Source: DASQYE01 sp035940775 (GTDB taxonomy: Bacteria > Acidobacteriota > Blastocatellia > Pyrinomonadales > Pyrinomonadaceae). Taken from it: a stretch of 64,000 nt of DNA. The notes under the pieces are model-generated. The model saw only the letters and a program-made list of their open reading frames with translations. It was not told where the DNA came from and made no database searches. Below are positions 1-8,870 of the stretch, piece by piece. The position numbers and the translations under genes were made by a program. The stretch is taken from assembly GCA_035940775.1 (NCBI GenBank), contig DASZEN010000033.1, positions 62,001 through 126,000 of the forward strand, read 5' to 3'. Position 1 is the first letter of the stretch, and each line of letters opens with the position of its first letter.

Positions 1-1149
1 GTAGTCCCTGATGCCAATGGAGACCCGGCTCCTCAATCCATAATCGTAAGATTAAATGAGGAACGCAATACGATCTCGGTCTTCGGCAGAGATGCGGACG
101 AGGAGAAGATAACGAATACCGCTACGACAGTGATTACATGTCTTCGCTGCAAGGGAGCTTCTTCAGTGCGGACGGGCAGTAGCATATTCACGAGGGCCAT
201 ACTTGGATTTGAGCAATCAGGAGGGAGCGCATCAGACAGCCAGCAGAAGCCGTTTTTAGACTTCTTCTTCGGCGCACCTATCGGTGGCGGAAGGCGTAGG
301 GATGGCGATGATACCCCGCCTCGATTCTCGACCTGGGGCAATGTCAGATTCGCCTCCGTCCCGCGACAGGGTGTCACAGGTGCGACACTGCAAAATTTCG
401 CTTCAAACTTTGCGACGACTTTCCAGGGGTTGGATGTAAATGGTTTGGTTCAGGGGTTCGACTTTATGGCGGGTCTTGATATCAGGCTCATACCGACAGG
501 CGATAAAGGCTACTTCAACCTCATTCCCGGCACGAAACAAAGAACCTCGGTTTCATTTACGCTGGGCGCCGGTGCGATCAGTCCACTCACCAGCCGCCAG
601 ATCCCCCCGCAAATCTTCGTGGTGCCCAAAGTTAATAACGTGATCGACCCTACATTTCTCGCGTTATTTCCAGAGGCTAAGGATAAAACCAACATCGCTT
701 TTGTCACACCGGAGCGTGACCGCTTCTTCCGCCAGTATTACGGTGGACTTAGATTCAAAACCTTCTTCTATGATAAACACGACGTTTTAATCAACCGCTT
801 TCCGGCGATATTAGATGTGACCTTTGGACAAAATGAGATCGTCTCTGGAAAGCTTCACAATACTGTATTCCGGCTCGAAGGGTTTTATCCATTCCCCTTC
901 AAAGCCACCAGCTTCTTATATCTCTATGGGACGGCCATGCTCAAACTCGGAGGTCATGGAGCAGAATCGACTTTGCCGTTGTTCCTTAACTCACCATCTC
1001 CGCCCATCTCACTTCCCAACCCGAATACGGCTATCGTGCCTATTGATCGGCATCCTCAATTCCAACCCAGCCAGGATTACTACCGATTCGGTTTCGGGAT
1101 CAACCTGATTGAGTTGTTAGACAGATTCCGACCAGCTCCGGTACCGTAA
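1..1149 (+). CDS. C-terminal part of a possible outer-membrane beta-barrel protein, 5' end outside the window
   Basis: The reading frame is open from base 1 (GTA codon) to the TAA at 1147-1149, so this is the last 382 codons of a gene that begins upstream of the window. An ATG exists at 130, but the frame before it reads as ordinary protein, so I do not take it as the start. The sequence is rich in alternating aromatic and polar segments (for example FRLEGFYPFPFKATSFLYLYGTA near the end), as in beta-barrels. It lacks a classical terminal Phe. I recognise no family. It converges with the chromate operon, and a hairpin lies between them. The barrel idea is inference. Confidence 0.6.
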   Translation, partial: VVPDANGDPAPQSIIVRLNEERNTISVFGRDADEEKITNTATTVITCLRCKGASSVRTGSSIFTRAILGFEQSGGSASDSQQKPFLDFFFGAPIGGGRRRDGDDTPPRFSTWGNVRFASVPRQGVTGATLQNFASNFATTFQGLDVNGLVQGFDFMAGLDIRLIPTGDKGYFNLIPGTKQRTSVSFTLGAGAISPLTSRQIPPQIFVVPKVNNVIDPTFLALFPEAKDKTNIAFVTPERDRFFRQYYGGLRFKTFFYDKHDVLINRFPAILDVTFGQNEIVSGKLHNTVFRLEGFYPFPFKATSFLYLYGTAMLKLGGHGAESTLPLFLNSPSPPISLPNPNTAIVPIDRHPQFQPSQDYYRFGFGINLIELLDRFRPAPVP

Positions 1150-1204
1150 GACGTATGAATTTACCGCATTGAGCTAACTTCTACTCCTTTAACATATAAG
1201 TCCC

Positions 1205-1227
1205 GGACAAAAAGTATTAGTTTGTCC
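1205..1227. terminator. Hairpin between convergent genes
   Basis: GGACAAA at 1205-1211 pairs perfectly with TTTGTCC at 1221-1227 across a 9-base loop. It lies between the end of the gene at the left edge and the end of the ChrB-like gene, so it could end transcription from both sides. No long T tract follows on either strand, so its use as a terminator is only plausible. Confidence 0.4.
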
Positions 1228-1304
1228 TACTGAAGCCAATGCTGTCCAAGAGCGCCATCCAGGACTTTATGGGCTGCTCGTCCGAGTTGGAGCCACGGCT
1301 TTTT

Positions 1305-1799
1305 TCAACCGTTGTGGCTTTCCGCAATGCCTGCGTAGAGCGCGTTCCGGATGAAAGAGGCACGCTCGGCTGTTTCCTGATCGTCCTTCGTCACCAGGGG
1401 AAAGCCGCTGATGATTAATGGTAGGCCGCGCGCCGCCGGGTGCTCATCCAGATGGTCTTTGAAGTCGGCAGATTGAACGATACGCGTCTGCTCAGTAAGC
1501 ACGGGGTCGTGGCTAAGTCGCTCTTGAATGAATGCAGCGAAGGAACAGAGGGCCCGTGCGCCCCTGTGTGGATGCGACGCACCCGAAGCGGTATAAGCCT
1601 GTGCCGCCTTCGGCCGCTTGTACTGATGCGACCTATTCCGGCGCACGAAGATAAACCCTGCATCCCTATCGAGAAACCGCCGGACGAGCCAGCATGTCGC
1701 CGTGCGGTCGATCTGAATTCTCTGGCGTGTGATCCATTTCAGCCGGGCTTTACCTCCGTCGAGCAGTCTTGTCTTCGGAATATGTGATGAGAGTCTCAC
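1305..1799 (-). CDS. Second ChrB-like protein (C-terminal ChrB domain only), possibly frame-damaged
   Basis: This 164-residue product resembles the C-terminal domain of ChrB. Its segment KWITRQRIQIDRTATCWLVR matches the same part of the full ChrB encoded upstream (KRWVTRRNLHLDRLASAWLIR), and it shares a later CSFAAFI segment. The GTG start at 1799 overlaps the TGA of the preceding cyclodeaminase-family gene (GTGA), so the two are probably translationally coupled. Between about 1655 and 1610 the frame reads as a basic, unrelated stretch. Another frame there reads VASVQAAEGGTG, which fits the family better but follows an in-frame TAG. A pair of compensating indels is therefore likely. It may be a functional variant or a decaying gene. 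Confidence 0.6.
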   Translation of the reverse strand: MRLSSHIPKTRLLDGGKARLKWITRQRIQIDRTATCWLVRRFLDRDAGFIFVRRNRSHQYKRPKAAQAYTASGASHPHRGARALCSFAAFIQERLSHDPVLTEQTRIVQSADFKDHLDEHPAARGLPLIISGFPLVTKDDQETAERASFIRNALYAGIAESHNG

Positions 1800-2791
1800 T
1801 CTGAAAAGCTCATCGTAATGCCTGTCCCCGTACGCACGGCCTTTTCGTACACGGCGGCCGCCGCCACTACGTCCTGCAATGCCATTCCGGTCGAATCGAA
1901 GATGATGATCTCCCGGTCGGATATGCGCCCCGGCTTAACACCCGCGAGCACCTCGCCCAGCTCGGCGTGCACGTGCTCTTTTGTAACCTGACCTGAATCG
2001 AGAGCGTGATGAAGCTCTCCGAATCGGGCGCACTGTTCCAGAATATCTACCACGATCTTGTTCCCGCGCATCAATGACGGCTCCAACTCCCGCTTCTCCG
2101 GGCTGTCGGCTCCGACGGCTGCGATGAAGGTGCCCGGCGCTACCGGCTCACGTCTCAGAAAGGGTTGGGTTGAAGGCGTGCAGGTTATGCAGATGTCGCT
2201 TTGCCCGACAGCCCTTTCAAGCTCGCGGACGGCCGCCACCTCAATTCGCAACTCTTTGCCAAGCTCGCGGGCGAACCTTTGCGCCTGCGCCTCGTCGTTG
2301 TCGTAGGCAAGAACCTTTTCGATTGGCATGACTGCGGCAAGCGCGCGAAGCGAGATGCGGCCCTGGTTGCCGCAGCCGCAGATGGTGGCCGTCTTTGAAT
2401 CCGGGCGGGCGAGGTGTTTGGCCGCGACGGCCGTTGCCGCCCCCGTGCGCTGAATCGTAATCTCAATCGAATCCATGACGGCCAACGGGTAGCCGTTCTC
2501 TGCGTCGCATAAAACGATCACTCCCTGAATGAGGGGCAGATTGTGCCTCTTGACGTTTTGGGGGAAATTCGCGTTGGTCTTGGCAGCGAAATATGATCTG
2601 TCCAGCTCCAGGAGCCCGGCCTTGATGTGAAATCCTCCTGCTCTAGTATGGAGACCCAAAACTCCCGGAGGCGTAGTTTTGCCTTCGCCCTGTAGCCTGA
2701 AGACCCTTTCAACTGCCGCGATGCACTCTTCAATGCTCAGGAGTTCCGCAACGTCCCGTCGCTTGAGCAACAGCGTCCCTTCAGCTTTCAT
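1796..2791 (-). CDS. Ornithine cyclodeaminase / mu-crystallin family protein
   Basis: The product is about 331 residues, a normal length for this NAD(P)-binding family, whose members are cyclodeaminases, alanine dehydrogenases or imine reductases. Visible are the Rossmann motif GCGNQG (about residues 139-144), an early FHIKA lysine and a YFAAKTNANFP segment, both typical of the family. I chose the ATG at 2791 because GGAGG lies 5 bases upstream; the GTG codons at 2797 and 2794 overlap or crowd that site. It follows chrA by 220 bases on the same strand and is coupled by GTGA to a second ChrB-like gene. The substrate is unknown. A role in chromate stress is suggested only by position. Confidence 0.85.
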   Translation of the reverse strand: MKAEGTLLLKRRDVAELLSIEECIAAVERVFRLQGEGKTTPPGVLGLHTRAGGFHIKAGLLELDRSYFAAKTNANFPQNVKRHNLPLIQGVIVLCDAENGYPLAVMDSIEITIQRTGAATAVAAKHLARPDSKTATICGCGNQGRISLRALAAVMPIEKVLAYDNDEAQAQRFARELGKELRIEVAAVRELERAVGQSDICITCTPSTQPFLRREPVAPGTFIAAVGADSPEKRELEPSLMRGNKIVVDILEQCARFGELHHALDSGQVTKEHVHAELGEVLAGVKPGRISDREIIIFDSTGMALQDVVAAAAVYEKAVRTGTGITMSFSE

Positions 2792-3011
2792 CACCACCTC
2801 CCAGGCGATCCGCTGGTCAGCAAAACTCGTTCGTTCTTATTCTCAGCTCTCATTTTGCTCGTCATGACCGAACCGTTTGCCCCTCGCTCACACTTCACGA
2901 ATGGCAATTTCAAAAGGCTGCTCAGGTCTTCCTGCCAGCTTCTTCAAAGCCATCGAGTCCGTAGCGGATTTCTTTGAGCCTCCGACGATATCCGGATCGC
3001 AAACGACGCGG

Positions 3012-4415
3012 CTAAGCTGCCAAAAGAATTGTCCAGCCGAGGCCCACGAGGCCGCCCGCCAGGACGACCCACAACACATCGATCCTGAGCTTGTAAAGCG
3101 CGATAAATGATAGAACGCTCATCACGGCCGCGAACCGATTGATGCTCCCGGAAACGCCGTTGGGCCAGATGACCGCGAAGCCAAAGACGAGCGCCAGATT
3201 CAGAATCACTCCCACGACGGCGGCTGTTACGCCCGTCAGCGCACCCGTCAGGTTCCTGTTCCCGCGCAGCACCTCTACGTACGGCGCACCGAGGAAGATG
3301 AAAAGGAAGCACGGGAGGAAGGTGCAATAGGTTGCGACGAATGCTCCCGCCACGGCACTCAGGGTTTGGCCCAGGCCCTGTGGGTTGTTCCAGCCCGCCA
3401 TGAAGCCTATGAACTGCAAGACCATGATGAGCGGCCCAGGCGTCGTCTCGGCCAGCGCCAGACCGTCAACGGCCTGCGCGTGCGTGAGCCAGCCGTAGCT
3501 GCCCGCCGCCGCCTGCGTGACATAAGCCAGCACACTGTAGGCCCCGCCGAAAGTGACGAGCGCGACCACTGTAAAGAAACTGTACTCCTGAACATGCAAG
3601 CTTCCCCAGCCGCGCCACGCGGTCAGCGCGGCAAGCGGCAGCGCCCAGAGCAACAGGCCGACGCCAAGTGTTTTCAGGGCGCGTGGGAAAGAGGGCCGAG
3701 TGTGAGTGGGTGGCGCAGCATGATCGTCGATCAGTGGGGCAATTGTCCCTGCAATAATGTCGCGGCCCCTCTCTTTTTCATCATCGAGCTTCTTCTGCCT
3801 GGCAACGGCAAAGACTTCCGGCCACACGCGCGCGCCCGCCAGTCCGATGATACCGGCTGCGAGCACGATGAGAGGAAACGGCACTCGGAAGAAGTAGATG
3901 CTGACGAAGGCTGCCGCAGCGATCACGAAATGCGCGCGCCCCGTGAGCGCCCGCCCGCCGATCTTCAACACCGCTTCGACGACGATGGCGACCACCACGG
4001 GCTTGAATCCCGAGAGCACGCCGACGACCACGGGCACGTTGCCGTAAGCCGCGTAGATGTATGAGAGCCCCAACAGGATGAAGATGGAGGGGATGACGAA
4101 AAATGCTCCGGCGACGATGCCGCCCGTGGTTTTGTGTAAGAGCCAGCCGATGTAGATGGCGAGTTGCGTAGCTTCCGGGCCCGGCAGCAGCATGCAGTAG
4201 TTCAGGGCATGTAGGAATCTCTCCTCGCTGATCCAGCGGCGGCGCTCGACGAGTTCGCGGTGCATGATCGCGATCTGACCGGCCGGGCCGCCGAACGAGA
4301 TGAAGCCCAGCTTGACCCAGAAGCGAAGCGCTTCCCTGAAAGAGACCGTGCGCGCTTCAGGCACGCCGCTTTCTCTTGCTTCGGCCGCTGCTATGGCCTC
4401 GCTTTTTATCGCCAT
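3012..4415 (-). CDS. chrA: Chromate efflux transporter ChrA (two-domain CHR family)
   Basis: This 467-residue inner-membrane protein carries the duplicated CHR architecture. The N-terminal half has WVKLGFISFGGPAGQIAIMH and a YCMLLPGPEATQLAIYIG signature. The C-terminal half repeats the theme with VTFGGAYSVLAYV and a TTPGPLIMVLQFIGF signature. Many hydrophobic segments are visible, with a charged loop in the middle. The family exports chromate from the cytoplasm using the proton-motive force. The ATG at 4415 lies inside the end of chrB (59-base overlap), which supports one mRNA. The call is secure at family level. Confidence 0.93.
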   Translation of the reverse strand: MAIKSEAIAAAEARESGVPEARTVSFREALRFWVKLGFISFGGPAGQIAIMHRELVERRRWISEERFLHALNYCMLLPGPEATQLAIYIGWLLHKTTGGIVAGAFFVIPSIFILLGLSYIYAAYGNVPVVVGVLSGFKPVVVAIVVEAVLKIGGRALTGRAHFVIAAAAFVSIYFFRVPFPLIVLAAGIIGLAGARVWPEVFAVARQKKLDDEKERGRDIIAGTIAPLIDDHAAPPTHTRPSFPRALKTLGVGLLLWALPLAALTAWRGWGSLHVQEYSFFTVVALVTFGGAYSVLAYVTQAAAGSYGWLTHAQAVDGLALAETTPGPLIMVLQFIGFMAGWNNPQGLGQTLSAVAGAFVATYCTFLPCFLFIFLGAPYVEVLRGNRNLTGALTGVTAAVVGVILNLALVFGFAVIWPNGVSGSINRFAAVMSVLSFIALYKLRIDVLWVVLAGGLVGLGWTILLAA

Positions 4416-5439
4416 CGCCCTTCCCTTTAACCTTTTCGGCGTCTCCGCTTAGCAGCCTATACAGGCCGTCGAAGATCACGCCGCACTGCCGTAGCAGTTT
4501 GCGGTCGTCTTTGAGCAGCTCGCTGATTCCCCGAATGGTCGCGTTGAGTCCCACGGCCTCAAGCCGTTGGAACTTGTCGTCCTTGAGGTCGATGTCGTGG
4601 ACGATCTCCGCTATCTCACGCAGACCCGTATCCCCGTCCAGACCGAAGCGATTTATCATGGTCTCGAAGGTGCAGTCCTCGCCGTGGTGCGTGAACTCGG
4701 CGTCGAACATGTCGAAAGGGATTCCGCCTTCTACCGTCTCCCCCTCGGCGACGAAATAGAAGCGGGCTCGGCTGTCAATGAACTGCCGGATGAGCCAGGC
4801 GGACGCTAACCTGTCAAGGTGCAGGTTGCGCCTCGTCACCCATCGCTTCCCCTGATAGTGCGAGCGATCCGATGCAGCGCCTTTCGTGGCCCCCGCTTTA
4901 GCGCGCGCCGTGTCCCGGCTTTGCGAGGCACGCAGAGCCTTGCGGCAACGCTCGTAAGCGCTCTGTGCAGCGGTTCCGCCTTGAGCCTTAAAGAAGTCGG
5001 ACGCCCTGACGCGCTCAAGCTCCGCGTGCAGCTTATCCAGCTCGGCCTCGTGGTTGCCGAGGCGGCCCGCCGAGAGGTGCCCGCCTCGCTTCTGCTCGCC
5101 GATAGTGCCGGTCAGGCCATCCAGTTCGGCCGCCAGTCTCGCATAATCGTCATCGCGCGCTTTGCGAAACGCAGCGATGAGTTCGTCGTCAGTCGCGCCC
5201 TCAACAGCACCGGCCCGGAAAACGGTCACCTCGCCGCCCGCAGATTCGATCTCCTGCTTGAGCCACTGAAAATCCTCATGCGTCCTTTCGTTGAAGGGCA
5301 GCACGTAGACAGAGTTCTTGATCGACACCGCGCCGAGCTTTTGCAATTTGCGCCAAATACGCACGCGCAGGTTCGTAGGCTTCGGCGGCAACTGATGTAT
5401 CAGTAAAATCCAATCCTGCTTTGAAGATGAACGTGTCAT
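4357..5439 (-). CDS. chrB: Chromate resistance protein ChrB (full two-domain form)
   Basis: The product has 360 residues. The N-terminal domain (WILLIHQLPPKPTNLRVRIW, then SVYVLPF) matches the ChrB N-terminal region. The C-terminal domain (about 198-345) has KRWVTRRNLHLDRLASAWLI, FDMFDAEFTHHGEDCTFE and a final LLKDD segment. The extreme C-terminus is strongly basic (KKRGHSSGRSKRKRRA). In other bacteria ChrB proteins act as chromate-responsive regulators of chrA or as resistance accessories. It is the first gene of the operon, and a well-formed promoter with an overlapping palindrome lies 24-52 bases upstream. Autoregulation is plausible but not shown. Confidence 0.92.
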   Translation of the reverse strand: MTRSSSKQDWILLIHQLPPKPTNLRVRIWRKLQKLGAVSIKNSVYVLPFNERTHEDFQWLKQEIESAGGEVTVFRAGAVEGATDDELIAAFRKARDDDYARLAAELDGLTGTIGEQKRGGHLSAGRLGNHEAELDKLHAELERVRASDFFKAQGGTAAQSAYERCRKALRASQSRDTARAKAGATKGAASDRSHYQGKRWVTRRNLHLDRLASAWLIRQFIDSRARFYFVAEGETVEGGIPFDMFDAEFTHHGEDCTFETMINRFGLDGDTGLREIAEIVHDIDLKDDKFQRLEAVGLNATIRGISELLKDDRKLLRQCGVIFDGLYRLLSGDAEKVKGKGDGDKKRGHSSGRSKRKRRA

Positions 5440-5462
5440 GGTGTTAGCGAAACGGCTTATGT

Positions 5463-5491
5463 ATTGTAACGCGTGTTACATTCGCTGGCAA
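5463..5491 (-). promoter_or_regulatory. Predicted sigma70-type promoter of the chr operon
   Basis: On the minus strand TTGCCA (plus coordinates 5486-5491) is separated by exactly 17 bases from TACAAT (5463-5468). The predicted start of transcription is close to the chrB ATG at 5439, leaving a short leader. This is the only well-spaced promoter-like element between the divergent chrB and TonB-receptor genes on this strand. Confidence 0.6.
5465..5480. promoter_or_regulatory. Palindromic operator candidate overlapping the chr promoter
   Basis: TGTAAC and GTTACA form perfect 6-base arms around a 4-base centre (GCGT on the plus strand). The element covers part of the spacer and most of the -10 of the predicted chr promoter, a typical position for a repressor site. 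Which protein binds is unknown. ChrB is one candidate because it is the first gene of the operon. Confidence 0.5.
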
Positions 5492-5672
5492 GGCTGCTTA
5501 TCGATTGATGCTGAGAATGGTCAGCGTGTTCCCGGCCTTTTGCCATGTGCTCCTTGAGAAAACAGTGTGGGCCCTGGAAATAGTTGCGGCCCGCCTGTAC
5601 AATGCGTCGTCTCTGAAGTCCCAGGCGATCAGCAATCGCGCCAATCAAGACCGATTCCCCCTCCGGGCTGGA

Positions 5673-5678
5673 TATAAT
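5673..5678 (+). promoter_or_regulatory. -10 box for the TonB-dependent receptor gene
   Basis: A perfect TATAAT lies 38 bases upstream of the receptor start codon. No good -35 hexamer is seen at 16-18 bases, so this could be an activator-dependent promoter. Acidobacterial promoters may also differ from the model. Confidence 0.45.
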
Positions 5679-5715
5679 GGGACTGACTAATTCAAACATG
5701 ACAAGGTGATCTAAG

Positions 5716-8715
5716 GTGACAAACAGGAATCGATTGTGCTTGCCTCTGCTTCTGATTGCGTTCCTTGCCTTGATCGGGGCGCCGACGCCCGCGCAGTCTC
5801 CCAATACGGCGACGATGATCGTTATCGTGGTCGATCAGACCGGGGCCGTCGTGCCGGACGCCAAAGTTTCGGTAGTGAACACGGCGACGGGCGCCGTCCG
5901 CGAGGCCGTCTCGGGAGGCGACGGCAGCGCCACCATTCCGGCGCTGTCGCTGACGGGAACCTACACCGTCGGCGTGTCCAGGGACGGGTTCGGCGACGAA
6001 GAGCGCAAGGACATCACGCTGCGCGCGGGTGAGACCGCGACCCTGAAGGTGACGCTCCTGGTCGGCTCCGAGAAGGCGGATGTGACCGTCTACGGTACGG
6101 CCGAAGGCGTGCGCGCGGATCCGCAGATCGGACGCCGCCTCGACAGCGCGCAAATTGACGAGACGCCGATCCTCGGACGCAAGGTGACGACGCTGCCGCT
6201 TCTCAATTCGGCGTTCCGGCAGGCGAAGGGCACGGGCGATCTCTTCGTCAACCAGACGTACTTCGTTACCGGCGTGGGCGGACGCCGCCAGACCACGGTC
6301 ACGCTCGACGGCGCGAACGACGATGAAGGGTGGGGCCGCCAGACGATGATTGCCACCGTGCCGCTGGGCGCCATCCAGGAAGTGACGGTGCTCTCGAACG
6401 CGTTCTCTTCAGAATTCGGCTGGACTTCGGGCCCCGCTCTGAACATCGTCACCAAGTCCGGCACGAACGACCTGCACGGCGAAGGACTGTTCATGATCCG
6501 TCCCGGCGGCTGGCAGGCGAAGACGTTCTCGACCCGGGGCTTTTGCCCGCCCTCCGTGCAGAGTTGCGTCACGCCCGCTACGCTCAGGGCTATTAACCCG
6601 GTGGACATTCCGGACGCTCTCTCGCAGGTCTCAGGCTCAATCGGCGGGCCCGTCGTCAGGGACAAGACCTTCTTCTTCGCCACGGCAGACTACACGCGGC
6701 AGAATCGAACGACGTTCCTCTCGAACGCGCTGCCCGCCTTCCTGTTACCGGCGGATGGACACCTCGACTACACGGGTCACTACCGCCAGACGCTCTTCGA
6801 CGGACGGCTCGACCACAAGCTCACGCCGAATCAGACGTTGATGGTGCGAATGAACCTCGACAGGTTTTTCGACGACAACCCGCAGGACGCCGTGGGCGGC
6901 ACGAACGCGCCGAGCGTCGCGCGCAGGTACTCGCGGCGCTCATGGACGGCTCAGGTCAATCACACGACCGTTCTCAACCCGAATCTTATAAACGAGGCGA
7001 GATTTGCTTACCTGCATGGCGATCCTGTGACGCGATGGGAAGCCCGAGACCTCTCAACCACCTACACGCGCGCCGGGTCTGTGCCGTTCACTATCGGGCA
7101 ATCGCGATTGTCCGACCTGTGGAGTCATCAAGTGCAGTTCTCGGATACGCTCTCCTGGTCGCTCGGCAAGCACTACCTGCGCTTTGGCGGGAGCGTGATC
7201 CATCACACCTCGGGCGGCACGGGCAGCGAGCCCGGCACCGCCGTTCTCGGCACGTTCACGTTCAGGAATACGACGACGAAGCCCTTCGATCAGTTGACGC
7301 TGGCCGACGTGCAGAACTACACGCAGCCGATCAGCTTCGGGATCGACAGCTACCGGCTGCCGCAGTGGCTCCTGACCGGGTTCGTGCAGGACAGCATCCA
7401 CTTGCGCCGCGGCCTCACGGTTGACCTCGGGCTCCGCTACGACCGGCAGACCCTGACTGATGCGACGACGAACTTCGCGCCGCGCGTCGGCTTCGGCTGG
7501 AATCCGTGGGGCGATTCGCGCACTTCGATTCGCGGCGGCTATGGCATGTATTACACGCAGATTCGATCCAATTCGGTCGCCAGCTACCTCGTCAATGGGC
7601 TCGACGGCTTGACGACCTACACAGCGACTCCGGGGCAACTGGGCTTCCCGACCTGCCTCGTGGGCTCATGCCTCCCGCTCATCTTTGACCCGAGGACGCT
7701 GCCAGCCTCGCAGTTGCCTGCGCGCGACATTACTATCAGGGCGGGCCAGCGGGCCTTCTACGAGGCTCAGTTCGCCAAATACGGGCTGAACTTCGACCTG
7801 CTGCCGAACTATCCCGAAGGGTTAGTGAACCCGCGCAGCCAGGTGCTCTCCATCGGCGCAGAGCGCGAGGTGATAGAGGGGTTGTTCGTCGAGGCCGACT
7901 ACGTGCACCAGCACTTGTCCGGCATTGATCGCACGGTCGATTTGAACGCCCCGTTGCCCTTCGACCGCACGGCCCCCGGTCAGGTTAGAAGCGTGGCCGC
8001 CGCCAATCTCACTCGTCCAATCCGGCCGGTCAACGGCGGCGTGCGACAGGTAAACGTGCTAACGAACCTCGGCGTCGCCGATTACGACGGGTTGCAGACG
8101 CAGCTCACCTACCGCGCCAACTCGCGTCTGTATGCGGCGATCAGCTACACCCTGTCCAGGGCGACGAACACGAGCGAGCCGGATGGCAACGGCATCGGGC
8201 CCAACGAGAGCAACCTTGCGCGGCTCGGCGAGATCGAGCGCGGGCCGAGCGTGCTTGACCAACGTCATCGTGCGGTCATCACGATCAGCTATCGGTTCCC
8301 GTATAAAATCACGGCTAGCACGCTGTCGCAGTTCGCGTCGGCGCGTCCGTTCAACGCCACCACCGGCCTCGACAACAATGGTGACGGTGCAAACAATGAT
8401 CGCCCCGTCGTCAACGGCAGCGTCATCGGCAAGTCGGCGTTCCGTGGAACCCCTACCTCCGACGTGGGACTCTTCATAGAAGGTCGCATCAAAACGTCAG
8501 AACGCACGTCCATCCTGCTCAGGTTGGAAGGCTTCAATCTGCTCAATCACGGGAACTATCTGGGTCGCGGGCAAACGATATACGGCGACACGATCAGACC
8601 GAACCCGACGTTCGGCCAGTTGGTGGCCGTCGGCGCGGCCACCAACGCGATCCCGGCTTTCGCAAACATAGACCCGCCGCGGATGTTCCAATTGCAAGCG
8701 CGGTTCATCTTCTGA
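5716..8715 (+). CDS. Oar-like TonB-dependent receptor with carboxypeptidase-regulatory domain
   Basis: This 999-residue outer-membrane protein starts at a GTG. A signal peptide (LLLIAFLALIGAPTPAQS) ends near residue 27. A carboxypeptidase-regulatory-like fold follows (about 30-120; VVDQTGAVVPDAKVSV). Then come a plug-like region (about 140-250, ending in a VLSNAFSSEFGWTSGPALNIVTKSGTN signature) and a long barrel that ends in aromatic FIF, the usual barrel-assembly signal. Such proteins import large or scarce nutrients with TonB energy, and the ligand cannot be inferred here. This architecture is greatly expanded in acidobacteria. It stands alone, divergent from the chr operon and convergent with the ABC permease. 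Confidence 0.92.
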   Translation: MTNRNRLCLPLLLIAFLALIGAPTPAQSPNTATMIVIVVDQTGAVVPDAKVSVVNTATGAVREAVSGGDGSATIPALSLTGTYTVGVSRDGFGDEERKDITLRAGETATLKVTLLVGSEKADVTVYGTAEGVRADPQIGRRLDSAQIDETPILGRKVTTLPLLNSAFRQAKGTGDLFVNQTYFVTGVGGRRQTTVTLDGANDDEGWGRQTMIATVPLGAIQEVTVLSNAFSSEFGWTSGPALNIVTKSGTNDLHGEGLFMIRPGGWQAKTFSTRGFCPPSVQSCVTPATLRAINPVDIPDALSQVSGSIGGPVVRDKTFFFATADYTRQNRTTFLSNALPAFLLPADGHLDYTGHYRQTLFDGRLDHKLTPNQTLMVRMNLDRFFDDNPQDAVGGTNAPSVARRYSRRSWTAQVNHTTVLNPNLINEARFAYLHGDPVTRWEARDLSTTYTRAGSVPFTIGQSRLSDLWSHQVQFSDTLSWSLGKHYLRFGGSVIHHTSGGTGSEPGTAVLGTFTFRNTTTKPFDQLTLADVQNYTQPISFGIDSYRLPQWLLTGFVQDSIHLRRGLTVDLGLRYDRQTLTDATTNFAPRVGFGWNPWGDSRTSIRGGYGMYYTQIRSNSVASYLVNGLDGLTTYTATPGQLGFPTCLVGSCLPLIFDPRTLPASQLPARDITIRAGQRAFYEAQFAKYGLNFDLLPNYPEGLVNPRSQVLSIGAEREVIEGLFVEADYVHQHLSGIDRTVDLNAPLPFDRTAPGQVRSVAAANLTRPIRPVNGGVRQVNVLTNLGVADYDGLQTQLTYRANSRLYAAISYTLSRATNTSEPDGNGIGPNESNLARLGEIERGPSVLDQRHRAVITISYRFPYKITASTLSQFASARPFNATTGLDNNGDGANNDRPVVNGSVIGKSAFRGTPTSDVGLFIEGRIKTSERTSILLRLEGFNLLNHGNYLGRGQTIYGDTIRPNPTFGQLVAVGAATNAIPAFANIDPPRMFQLQARFIF

Positions 8716-8768
8716 TCGAAGGCAGCCGGGGCGCGGTGAACCGACAGAACGCTGGATGCTCGACACGA

Positions 8769-8783
8769 CGACGCCGGGCGTCG
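8769..8783. terminator. Short GC-rich hairpin between convergent genes
   Basis: CGACGC and GCGTCG form a 6-base stem with a 3-base loop, 54 bases after the receptor stop and upstream of the end of the convergent permease gene. No T run follows, so the terminator role is weakly supported. Confidence 0.25.
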
Positions 8784-8870
8784 GAGACGTTTCACGCGCC
8801 TCATCCGTCGGGTTACCGGGAGGAAGGTTTTCACCACGGCCGCACCTAAAGCACACGGGCGACGAGCAGC

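Noticed and set aside
130..1149. Complete gene starting at the ATG at 130
   Set aside because: The same frame is open and protein-like from base 1 to 129, so the gene runs in from outside the window.
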